Positions 49,866-58,766 of a DNA stretch of 64,000 bases are shown piece after piece (the first letter of the stretch is position 1; every line of letters starts with the position of its first letter). This DNA comes from JAHEJN01 sp963787285. GTDB lineage: Bacteria > Actinomycetota > Acidimicrobiia > Acidimicrobiales > JAHEJN01. The notes below the pieces were generated by a model. The model had not been told where the DNA came from. It made no database searches and saw nothing but the letters and a program-made list of their open reading frames with translations. The stretch is taken from NCBI GenBank assembly GCA_963787285.1, contig CAWBCM010000001.1:62001-126000 (forward strand), read 5' to 3'. The position numbers and the translations under genes were made by a program.

Positions 49866-51104
49866 TCAAGCGAGACCGGAGTACCGAGCCAGCACGTCGC
49901 GGGCTTCGCCACGGTCGGCGAACGCAACGGCGAGATCGTCGAGCCACTCCTGAGCGTGGGCCGCATGGCCGGGTGAAACCATGAAGTGCAGTCCGTCGGG
50001 TTGGCGGTCGAGGCGCCACCCACGCGTATCCATCACGTCGGCCACCGCATTCATGTCGACGGTGGGCGATCCGAAGCAGGCGACGCTCATGTCGGGATCA
50101 TGCACCGTGTCGAGGTCGCCGATCGAACGCAGGCCGCGGATCATGGTGTGGGCGGTGTCGCGCACCAGTCGAGTCTTGGCCATCAGACCGTCACGTCCGA
50201 GGTGACGCAAGGTGGCCCACGCACCGGCGATCGGCGGGCCGGGACGGGTGCCGGCGGTGGTGGCCGAGGCGTAGAGCCCACCGGGCCAGTCGTCGAAGAT
50301 GAAGTGCTGCCGCTTCAGCATTTCGCGGTCGCGGTACAGGATCACCGATGCGCCCTTGAAGGCGTAGCCGTACTTGTGCAGATCCGCGGAAAGAGAGGTG
50401 ACGCCGGGTGTCGCGAGATCCCACTGCGGCACGGTCTCGCCCAACGCCGACCAGAACGGCAGGATCCATCCGCCCAGACACGCGTCGACGTGGCACAACA
50501 GATCACGCTCGGAGGCCGCCGCGGCCAGGTCGGTGATGGGATCGATGACGCCGTAGGGATAGCACGGTGCCGAACCGACCAGCAGCACCGTGTCGGCGTC
50601 GATGGCATCGACCATCGCGTCGACGTCGGCTCGGCCGTCGGCGCCGGTCGGCACGCGACGGATCTCCATCTGCAGGTAGCGCCCGGCCTTGGTGAAGGCG
50701 GGATGCGCGGTCGCCGGCACCAAGGCGACGGGCCGGTCGATGCCACGCTCGATGCCGATGTCCCGGGCGGTCTGCACGGCGCAGAAGATGCTCTCGGTGC
50801 CCCCCGACGTGAGCGCACCGCAGCGCTGTGGTCCGCCCAGCAGGTCGGCGGCCATCTCGACGATCTCCTGTTCCATGCGCAAGAGCGTCGGATAGGCGAA
50901 GGGATTGAGCGCGTTCTCGTGCAGGAAGTCGTCGGCCACGGCGTGCTGGAGGCGCTCGAGGTCCTCGTCGGCCGCGTTGTACACCAGGCTGAAGGCCCTC
51001 CCGCTGCGCCAGTCGATGTCGCCGGCGCGATCGCGGGCGATCTCCTTCAGGACCTGGTCGACGGGTAGGCCGACGACGGGCAGGGTCGCGTACGGATCGC
51101 TCAT
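49866..51104 (-). CDS. PLP-dependent lyase, sphingosine-1-phosphate lyase/decarboxylase family
   Basis: A 412-aa group II decarboxylase-like enzyme. GALTSGGTESIFCAVQTARD binds the PLP phosphate, HVDACLGGWILPFW holds the Asp that contacts the ring nitrogen, and SLSADLHKYGYAFKGASVIL contains the Schiff-base Lys. This order and the LHENALNPFAYPTLLRMEQE stretch match sphingosine-1-phosphate lyases, which cleave phosphorylated long-chain bases. No signal or membrane helix is evident. In bacteria such enzymes may act on other phosphoamines or amino acids. Confidence 0.85.
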   Translation of the reverse strand: MSDPYATLPVVGLPVDQVLKEIARDRAGDIDWRSGRAFSLVYNAADEDLERLQHAVADDFLHENALNPFAYPTLLRMEQEIVEMAADLLGGPQRCGALTSGGTESIFCAVQTARDIGIERGIDRPVALVPATAHPAFTKAGRYLQMEIRRVPTGADGRADVDAMVDAIDADTVLLVGSAPCYPYGVIDPITDLAAAASERDLLCHVDACLGGWILPFWSALGETVPQWDLATPGVTSLSADLHKYGYAFKGASVILYRDREMLKRQHFIFDDWPGGLYASATTAGTRPGPPIAGAWATLRHLGRDGLMAKTRLVRDTAHTMIRGLRSIGDLDTVHDPDMSVACFGSPTVDMNAVADVMDTRGWRLDRQPDGLHFMVSPGHAAHAQEWLDDLAVAFADRGEARDVLARYSGLA

Positions 51105-51136
51105 GGGGCGACCTTACTCGTGGACGAAAAGGCTGC

Positions 51137-51973
51137 TCAGAGTCGGCGCCAGCGACGGCGGATCTTCACCATCGAGCGAACCATGGCCAATCCGTCGCGC
51201 ACGGGGCTCACCGTCGAGCCCTCGCAGTGCGTCCACTCGACGGGCACCTCGATGGTCTTGTAGCGCATTCGATCGGCCAGGAACAGCAGTTCCACGTCGA
51301 AGGCGAATCGCTGCTCGCGCACGAGCGGGAAAAGGTGGGCCGCGGCGTCGCGGCGCAGAACCTTGAAGCCGCACTGGGTGTCGTGACTCTTGGTGAGGCC
51401 GAGGCCTCGTGCGATGGCGTTGATGGCCCGTCCGCCCACCTGTCGTCGCCACGACTGTCGCACCGGGAGGTGTGAGTCGGGATGGCGGCGGCTACCGAAA
51501 GCGATCGAGGCATGGCTGTGGTCGAGGCGGCCGATGGCGGGACCGATGGCCTCGAGACCGACGCTGAGGTCGGCATCGAGAAAGACGGTGTAGGCACCGC
51601 CTCCCTGGGCCACTCCGTGCTGGACGGCGCCACCCTTGCCCCGGTTCTCGCCCAGCCGTTCCACCCGGAGGTCGACGTGGCCCGCCAACGTGGTGGCGGC
51701 GTCTTCGAGGAGTGTCGCGGTGTCGTCGGAGGATCCGTCGTCGACGGCGATCACCTCGGCGTGGCGGAAGGGCGGCTCCCATGCGAGCAGAGCCTCGACC
51801 AGAGCAGGGATGCGGGCCGACTCGTTGAAGCACGGAATGACCACCGAGACGACCGGCGGTGCGGGGATGGTTGCCGGGACCGGACCGGGACGGGTGCTGC
51901 GCCGAGTGAGGGGAAGGGGCGCGCTCGGGGCGATGGGCCGCTTCGATGTCGTCGCGAACAGCGCATCGGTCAT
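51137..51973 (-). CDS. family 2 glycosyltransferase
   Basis: A 278-aa GT-A transferase. VVSVVIPCFNESARIPALVE, AEVIAVDDGSSDDTATLLED and YTVFLDADLSVGLEAI (the metal-binding DAD) are present. GENRGKGGAVQHGVAQGGGA and THCEGSTVSPVRDGLAMVRS place it in the dolichyl-phosphate glucosyltransferase-like branch, which transfers sugar to polyprenyl phosphate. The usual C-terminal helices are absent. It is divergent from a polytopic membrane protein gene (127-bp gap), which could use its lipid-linked sugar. Confidence 0.88.
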   Translation of the reverse strand: MTDALFATTSKRPIAPSAPLPLTRRSTRPGPVPATIPAPPVVSVVIPCFNESARIPALVEALLAWEPPFRHAEVIAVDDGSSDDTATLLEDAATTLAGHVDLRVERLGENRGKGGAVQHGVAQGGGAYTVFLDADLSVGLEAIGPAIGRLDHSHASIAFGSRRHPDSHLPVRQSWRRQVGGRAINAIARGLGLTKSHDTQCGFKVLRRDAAAHLFPLVREQRFAFDVELLFLADRMRYKTIEVPVEWTHCEGSTVSPVRDGLAMVRSMVKIRRRWRRL

Positions 51974-52100
51974 GTCTCACCTTCGGCCTGTTCGGCCCCG
52001 AGTTGAGCAGACGCGGCAACGACTTCGGTTGGCCGAGACGGCTCACATCGTCGGCCCGAGCGCCGACGGAAGGGTTGGACCATCGAGCAAGCACGGAGCC

Positions 52101-53630
52101 ATGACCACCACCATCGATTCTGGCCCACAGGCCGACAGCGCCGACGTCCCGTCGACAGATCCTGCCGCACACGTGGTGGCGCCGCTCAGCGTGGCCCGCC
52201 TGGCTCGGTGGCTGCTGGCGATGTTCGTCGGCATCTTCACCGTGCGGTCGGCGGTCGATCCCGACCTGTTCTGGCATCTGCGCACCGGTGAATGGATCGT
52301 GAACAACGGCATCCCCCGGTCCGACGTTTTCTCGTTCACCGTTCCCGACAACAGCTGGGTGACCCACGAATGGCTCACCCAGGTGCTCGGCTGGGCCGCG
52401 TACTCCCTGGCGGGCTTCGCCGGCGTCTCACTGCTGTTCGCCGCGGTCGGGGGCGTCGCGGCGTGGTTCACGTACCGCACCGTCGACGGTGGTCCCCTCC
52501 AGAAGGTGTTGCTGACGATGGGGGCGATGTTCGTGGCCTCGGTGGCCTACGGCGCCCGACCTCAGCTCTTCACGTTGGCGTTCGCGGCCGGTTTCGTCTG
52601 GCTGGTCGAGAAGGTGCGGGCGAGGGAGCTCGACCCGGCCAGGCTCTGGTGGGCGGTTCCGGCCACCGTCGTGTGGGCCAACCTCCATTCCGGATTCCTC
52701 CTGGGTGTGGTGATTCTCGCGACCTACGCTGTCGGCGACGCGCTACAGCGCCGGTTCTTCGGTGAGGGGGACGACCTGGCCACCCCGGCGACCACTCGTC
52801 GCCTCGGTCAGATAGCGGGCCTGTCGTTCCTGGCCGCCGTGGCCAACCCGTCGGGCCCGAGACTGTGGATCTACCCCTTCGAGACCCTCCGTAGCGAGCA
52901 GATGCGGTCACTCATCGCCGAGTGGCATTCCCCCGACTTCCAGGTCGCCACCTTCCGGCCGTTCCTCGGTCTGATCGTGATGGCCTTCGTCGTCCTGGCG
53001 GCGTCGAAGCGGCGGCCGACGGTGACCGAAATGCTGCTGCTGGGCGGGACCGTCGCAGCGGGGCTGACGTCGCTTCGTCACGTCGCCCTGGCCGCGGTGG
53101 TGACGATGCCCGTGTTGGCGCGGCATCTCTCCTCGGCGCTGGCCGATACCCGGCTCGGACCGTGGTTCTCGGGCGACCGCGACCGTGACTTCTCCGTCGG
53201 CCCCGTCTTTGCCGCCCTGGTCGCCGTGGTGCTCGCGCTCGTGGTCGGCGTGCGTGCGGTCGGCACCTTCGCCACCAACGACGCCACCACCGCAGAGCTG
53301 TTCCCGGTGGCCGCGGTCGACTACCTGTACGACGCCGATCTGGCCGGCGAGCACGGGTACAACGCGTACGGCTGGGGCGGATATCTGATCTGGCGGGACA
53401 TCGCGGTGTTCTCCGACGGACGGGCCGACGTGTACGGAGAGGACTTCCTGGCCACCGTCTCCGATCTCAACGACACCACGACGGAATGGGAGGAATTGCT
53501 CAGTGGGTTCGGGATCAAGTGGGCGCTGATTCGCGCCGAAGATCCTCTTCGAACCGTGATGATCGCCGATTCCGACTGGGTAGTGGCCTACGAGGACGAG
53601 ATCAGCGCGGTGATGGTGCGATCCAACTAG
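52101..53630 (+). CDS. polytopic membrane protein (GT-C-like)
   Basis: A 509-aa membrane protein with about ten helices and a periplasmic C-terminal domain (residues 400-509). The first loop DPDLFWHLRTGEWIVNNGIP and WVTHEWLTQVLGW resemble the DxD-bearing loop of GT-C glycosyltransferases or PMT-like proteins; this family occurs widely in bacteria without known function. The end domain carries NAYGWGGYLIWRDIAVFSDG and ADVYG. The ATG at 52101 is taken as start because homology-like sequence starts soon after. The secreted RTX-like protein gene follows after 19 bp, so it might be modified by this enzyme. Confidence 0.75.
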   Translation: MTTTIDSGPQADSADVPSTDPAAHVVAPLSVARLARWLLAMFVGIFTVRSAVDPDLFWHLRTGEWIVNNGIPRSDVFSFTVPDNSWVTHEWLTQVLGWAAYSLAGFAGVSLLFAAVGGVAAWFTYRTVDGGPLQKVLLTMGAMFVASVAYGARPQLFTLAFAAGFVWLVEKVRARELDPARLWWAVPATVVWANLHSGFLLGVVILATYAVGDALQRRFFGEGDDLATPATTRRLGQIAGLSFLAAVANPSGPRLWIYPFETLRSEQMRSLIAEWHSPDFQVATFRPFLGLIVMAFVVLAASKRRPTVTEMLLLGGTVAAGLTSLRHVALAAVVTMPVLARHLSSALADTRLGPWFSGDRDRDFSVGPVFAALVAVVLALVVGVRAVGTFATNDATTAELFPVAAVDYLYDADLAGEHGYNAYGWGGYLIWRDIAVFSDGRADVYGEDFLATVSDLNDTTTEWEELLSGFGIKWALIRAEDPLRTVMIADSDWVVAYEDEISAVMVRSN

Positions 53631-53649
53631 ACGAATCCGTGGGCATTAC

Positions 53650-56533
53650 GTGACCGAGACGACGATCGACCGGAGCCGTTGGCGCTTGTCGTGGCCGGCC
53701 ATCATGGCGACACTGGCCCTGCTCCTTCCCACGCTGGCTGCGGTTGCCGCCGAGGCCGAGGATCCGATCGACGCTCCTGTGGCGGCTGCCCTCGACGAGG
53801 TGCCGGTCGGCACCGTGAGCTACGACACCTGGCCCGACGTGTGGGGTCAGTCCCTGGGCGACGTGCCCGAGGGCTCGCTGCCCACCACGAGCGTGGGGCT
53901 CACCGGAGGCCTGAGTGCTCCCCAGAACGTCGGCGATCAGTACGCAGTGCGTATGCGCACCCTCCTCTCGCCGACCGTCGGCGGTTGGTACCGCTTCCAT
54001 CTCGCCGGCGACGACGACGCCCGTCTGTTCGTGAACCCCACCGGCGACGACCCCGCCGGCGCCCACCTCCTCGCCTGGGTTGCCGGCTGGACCACTCCGC
54101 TGCAGTGGGACCGCTTCAACGGTCAGGCCAGCAAGTGGGTGCAGCTGAACGCAGGATCGTCGTACTACGTCGAGGTCATCGGCAAGGAAGGCTCCGGGGA
54201 CGATCACTTCAGTGTGGGATGGGAACGACAGGGCAGCGCCACGGGCATCGAGGTCGTCCCGGCGGGGGTGCTCTCCAGTACCTCGCTGGGTTCGGGTGGA
54301 TGGCGCATCAACACGCCGACCGGGCTCCCGGGTCTGCCGTCGTCGTTCATCGCGCCGAACTGGGACCTGGCGGCCAGTGCCCAGACCATCTCGCTGTCGT
54401 GGAGCCCGCCGACGGGCGGCGCAACCGTCGAGTGGTACGAGGTCAGGCTCGAGGCGTCCGGGGAGGTCCGGGAGCTCCAGGTGACCGATCCGACCGTGGT
54501 GTTCGAGAACCTGGTGCCTGATACCCGACATCTGGTGTCGGTCACCCCGGCCAACGCGGCCGGACGCATGTCGGCGGCCCATCTCGTGATCATGACCAAG
54601 TCGGTGCCGTACCCCGTGCCGGTGGCCCCGGTGCCGGGGACCGAGCCCAGCGTGTCCTTCGACTCGTGGAATGACGGTGGCTGGACGCTCACCGCCCTTC
54701 CGGCCGGCCTCCCGGTGGTCGACAGCAACGTGTTGACGACGGGCTTCGAGGCTCCCGTGAATCGTGGTGACTGGAAGGCGAGCCGCCTACGAGCGGTCCT
54801 GACGCCTGCGGTCACCGACCACTACACCTTCTACCTCGCCGGTGACGACGACGCTCGCCTGTTCTTCACGCCCGAAGGCATCGGGCGGGGCGCCACGCAC
54901 GTGATCGCCAATGTGGCCGGTTGGACCGAGCAGTACCAGTGGGATCGCTACCAGAGCCAGCGCAGCGAGACCTTCCTGCTGGAAGCGGGTACCGACTACT
55001 ACATCGAGGCCATCGGTGTTCAGGGGATGGGCGTCGACCACCTGGAGGTGGGCTGGCAGCGTCCCGGTGAGCGGATCGAGGTCATCCCTGCATCGGTCCT
55101 TCGTCCCACCGCCATCGGCACCGGTGGGTGGCGGACCGGCCCGCCCGACGTGCCCTTCGCGCCGTCGATGGTTCTCGGCATCGAGGCCGAAGTCACCACG
55201 ACCACCGCCCGGCTGACCTGGCAGGTTCCCGCAGTCGGGCCGTCCCGGGGAGAGGCGACCTCCTACGACGTCACGATCATGGATCCCGACGGCGTCGAGA
55301 CCTCCAAGACGGTCGGCGGCCCCGAGGCGTTCTTCGAGGGACTCGATCCCGCCACCAAGTACGTCGTCGAGGTGCGAGCCCGCAACGACGGTGGTCTCGG
55401 CCCCCGCGGCAAGGCGATGTTCTGGACCGACCCCGAAGCCGAGCCGACGCCCGAGCCGACGCCCGAGCCGACCCCGTCGGGTCCGACCTGTGACGGATTG
55501 GAGCCCACGATCTTCGGCACCGACGACAAGGACAAGATCACCGGAACCTCCGGCGACGATGTCATCCTGGCCGGTGACGGCGACGACACCGTCGACGGTG
55601 GTGGCGGCAACGACGTCATCTGCGGCGGCGAGGGCAAGGACAAGCTCACCGGCGGTGACGGTGACGACGTGATCGTCGGCGGTGGCGGCGACGACGACAT
55701 CGATGCCGGTGACGGCGACAACACGGTCGATGCCGGTGATGGTGATGACGACATCGACACCGGTGATGGTGACGATGTGATCGTGGCCACCGGTGGCAAG
55801 AACAAGATCAAGGACGGCGGCGGCAACAACTCGATCAGCACCGGTGATGGTGATGACGACATCGACACCGGTGATGGTGACGATGTGATCGTGACCACCG
55901 GTGGCAAGAACAAGATCAAGGACGGCGGCGGCAACAACTCGATCAGCACCGGTGATGGTGATGACGACATCGACACCGGTGATGGTGACGATGTGATCGT
56001 GGCCACCGGTGGCAAGAACAAGATCAAGGACGGCGGCGGCAACAACTCGATCAGCACCGGTGATGGTGATGACGACATCGACACCGGTGATGGTGACGAT
56101 GTGATCGTGAGCACCGGTGGCAAGAACAAGATCAAGGACGGCGGCGGCAACAACTCGATCAGCACCGGTGATGGTGATGACGACATCGACACCGGTGATG
56201 GTGACGATGTGATCGTGAGCCACCGGTGGCAAGAACAAGATCAAGGACGGCGGCGGCAACAACTCGATCAGCACCGGTGATGGTGATGACGACATCGACA
56301 CCGGTGACGGCGACGACGTCATCGACTCTGGTGGTGGCGACGACCACATCCACGCCGGACACGGCGCCAACGTGATCCGCGCCGGCGATGGTGATGACGA
56401 CATCGACACCGGCGACGACGACGACTGGGTCGACGGCGCAGACGGAAACGACAAGATCAACGCCCGCGACGGGACCGACACCTGCCTGAGCTTCGAGGAC
56501 GCAAAGGACTGCGAGCTGTTCGTCGAGGCCTGA
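53650..56533 (+). CDS. secreted PA14/FnIII/RTX-like repeat protein, frameshifted
   Basis: About 960 residues when the shift is repaired. Order: signal peptide (residues 1-38), PA14-like domain (57-207; GWYRFHLAGDDDARLFVNP), fibronectin type III (230-322), a second PA14-like domain (334-487; FYLAGDDDARLFFTPEG), a second FnIII (500-594), a PTPEPTPEPTP linker, and from residue 620 calcium-binding-type repeats (GDGDDDIDTGDGDDVIV). Five 108-bp tandem units form most of the repeat part. An extra C at 56220-56221 breaks the frame; downstream the repeats resume and end at 56533 (CLSFEDAKDCELFVEA). Probably a cell-surface or secreted calcium-binding adhesin. Confidence 0.82.
55735..56275 (+). repeat. 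108-bp tandem repeats in the RTX-like gene
   Basis: Five near-identical units start at 55735, 55843, 55951, 56059 and 56167, each coding for 36 residues with two halves: the acidic GDGDDDIDTGDGDDVIV and the basic GGKNKIKDGGGNNSIST. They differ mainly at one codon (Ala, Thr, Ala, Ser, Ser). Unit 5 has one extra C. Near-identity at DNA level points to recent duplication or conversion. Confidence 0.95.
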
Positions 56534-56553
56534 CGGCCGCCAAGGCGACGGAC

Positions 56554-57366
56554 TCAGACCAGCGTGTCGAGGGCGGCGCCGACCGTACCGGGGTCGACGT
56601 CGTCGGACCGCAGCTCGGTGAGCCAGCTGATCGAAACTTCGCCGTTGGCCACCACCGCCACGTCGGTGTCGGGGTCGGCGTCATCGGGTTCGCCCCATTC
56701 GAGCCGCAGTTTGTGCGCCCCTTCGTGACCCGGCTTCGGCTCGAGGGTGGCAGTGGCGAACGAACGTGCCGGACGCCCGGCCACGGTGGTGTGGCGCCAG
56801 CCCTTCACCTCGTCGGTGGGCAGATTGGGCACATTCACGTTGATGACCTGCGCGTGGTCTGGCGGCCCGGCGATGGTCGCGCCGACCACCACCGAGGCGA
56901 CGTCGGCGGCCGTCTCCCATTTCTGATCGGCGATCATGTCGTCCCACGCCTGGCCCTCGATGCCCCAGGAGTCGACCTTCTGGCTGACGGCGATGCCGGT
57001 GACCCCGCGTAGGCGGGCCGACAGCGCCGCTCCGACCGTGCCCGAGTGGTACACCGATCGGCCGACGTTGGCACCCGGGTTGATGCCGGCGACGACCAGA
57101 TCGAATTCGCCGAAGGGCCCGAGGCCGGCCACGAGAACGCACAGCGCCGGGGGCCCGTTGATGGTCCACACCGCATCGACGCCGTCGATGTGCGCCTCGT
57201 GGGCTTCGGGATCGAAGGCGTGCAGGGCCCCGACGGCCGCGCCTGCGCCGGAGTACTCCGAGTCGGGTGCGACGACCAGCACGTCGCCGTGTTCACGCAT
57301 GCGTCGGGCCAGGATGTGCAGTCCGATCGAGTCGATGCCGTCGTCGTTGGTCACCAGTATCCGCAT
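56554..57366 (-). CDS. surE: 5'/3'-nucleotidase SurE
   Basis: A 270-aa metal-dependent phosphatase acting on nucleoside monophosphates and polyphosphate. MRILVTNDDGIDSIGLHILA carries the metal-binding DD, SEYSGAGAAVG the Ser of the metal site, and FDLVVAGINPGANVGRSVYH, then SGTVGAA, the third motif with Asn. The C-terminal region is somewhat longer than in the Escherichia enzyme. The ATG at 57366 is divergent from the P450 gene. No pcm or rpoS partner is present. Confidence 0.93.
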   Translation of the reverse strand: MRILVTNDDGIDSIGLHILARRMREHGDVLVVAPDSEYSGAGAAVGALHAFDPEAHEAHIDGVDAVWTINGPPALCVLVAGLGPFGEFDLVVAGINPGANVGRSVYHSGTVGAALSARLRGVTGIAVSQKVDSWGIEGQAWDDMIADQKWETAADVASVVVGATIAGPPDHAQVINVNVPNLPTDEVKGWRHTTVAGRPARSFATATLEPKPGHEGAHKLRLEWGEPDDADPDTDVAVVANGEVSISWLTELRSDDVDPGTVGAALDTLV

Positions 57367-57456
57367 GCCGGGCACGGTATCCGGCCTCATCGAATGCGCC
57401 AGGTGGGATCGCCCGCCGTAGGGTCGGGCCGTGGACTCCCCGGCCGCCTCCGAGCG

Positions 57457-58674
57457 ATGAGCGAACGTGGTGCCGTCGACGCGGTGGCCTTCGCCCTGAT
57501 GGCCACCGTCGAGGGCCGGTCCGACCCCTATCCGCTCTACGAGAAGCTCCGCTCCATGGGCCCGGCGGTGCGGAGCGAACAGCTGCCCGTGTGGTACCTC
57601 ACCGGGTTCGAGGAGAGCCGGCAGGTGCTGCGCGACAACCGCTGCGGCAAGCAGCAGGACGGCCGCGGCATCGTGGCCGGCAATCGCGGCCGCCGACCCG
57701 GAGAGACCCGCCAGGTCACCATGCTGTTCATGAACCCGCCCGATCACACTCGGCTGCGGGGGCTGGTGAGCCGGGCGTTCACGCCCCGACGTATCGACTC
57801 GCTCCACGATCGCGTGTTGAGAATGGTCGACGAGCTGCTCGACGAGGTGGCCGAGGCGGGTGAGGTCGATCTCATCGACACGCTTGCGTACCGCCTTCCG
57901 GTGCGGGTGATCAGTGAGCTCATCGGTGTTCCCGAGGCCGATCGCGACGCCTTCCGGCCGCTCACCGCCGCGTTGGTGAAGACCCTCGAACCCATCGTCA
58001 GCGACGACGACGCGGCGCGGGCCGAGGCCGCAGCCGCCGAGTTCGGCGTGTACTTCACCGATCTCATCGCCGAGCGCCGTGCTGCGCCCGCCGACGACCT
58101 GCTCAGCGGCCTGATCGAAGCGCGCGACGGCGACGACGCCCTCAGCCACGACGAGATGATCGCAACGCTCGTGTTGCTGTACGCCGCCGGATTCGAGACG
58201 ACCACCAACCTGATCGGCAACGGCGCGTACGCGTTGCTGCGACACCCCGACCAACTTGCAGCATTGCGGACCGCGCCGTCGGGCATGGCCGATGCCGTCG
58301 AGGAGATGTTGCGCTTCGAGAGCCCGGTGCAACTCGATGGCCGTCGGGTGTTCGAGCCCATCGAGGTCGCCGGCGTCCCCATTCCTGCCGGTGACACCGT
58401 GGTGACCCTCCTGGGCGCGGCCAACCGCGATCCGCGCCTGTACGACCGTCCGTCGGAGTTCGACATCAGCCGGCGCGACCTCCCGATCCTGAGCTTCGCC
58501 TCGGGCATCCACTACTGCCTGGGTGCATCCCTGGCCCGGATGGAGGGTCGAGTCGTGTTCGGCCGCCTGCTCGAACGCTTCACCACGATCGAGCTGCTGT
58601 CCACGCCCACCTGGCGGGGCAGTCTCACCCTCCGTGGTCTCGACGAGCTCCAGGTGAGCGTGAGCGCCAGCTAG
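57457..58674 (+). CDS. cytochrome P450
   Basis: A 405-aa soluble monooxygenase. The I-helix motif is YAAGFETTTN (AGxxT), the K-helix ExxR is EEMLRFE, and the haem-binding loop FASGIHYCLGASLARME holds the cysteine ligand. MLFMNPPDHTRLRGLVSRAF, then TPRR, is the usual C-helix. It looks like a typical bacterial class I P450, which would need a ferredoxin and reductase encoded elsewhere. The substrate is unknown. The ATG at 57457 lacks a clear ribosome site. Confidence 0.93.
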   Translation: MSERGAVDAVAFALMATVEGRSDPYPLYEKLRSMGPAVRSEQLPVWYLTGFEESRQVLRDNRCGKQQDGRGIVAGNRGRRPGETRQVTMLFMNPPDHTRLRGLVSRAFTPRRIDSLHDRVLRMVDELLDEVAEAGEVDLIDTLAYRLPVRVISELIGVPEADRDAFRPLTAALVKTLEPIVSDDDAARAEAAAAEFGVYFTDLIAERRAAPADDLLSGLIEARDGDDALSHDEMIATLVLLYAAGFETTTNLIGNGAYALLRHPDQLAALRTAPSGMADAVEEMLRFESPVQLDGRRVFEPIEVAGVPIPAGDTVVTLLGAANRDPRLYDRPSEFDISRRDLPILSFASGIHYCLGASLARMEGRVVFGRLLERFTTIELLSTPTWRGSLTLRGLDELQVSVSAS

Positions 58675-58766
58675 GCGACCCCACCGAGATCGACGCAGGG
58701 GAGCCGTCGTCCGGCGATCATCTCGGAGCGGGCAGCCCGTCACACCCGGTGTCGTACGATCCGGGC

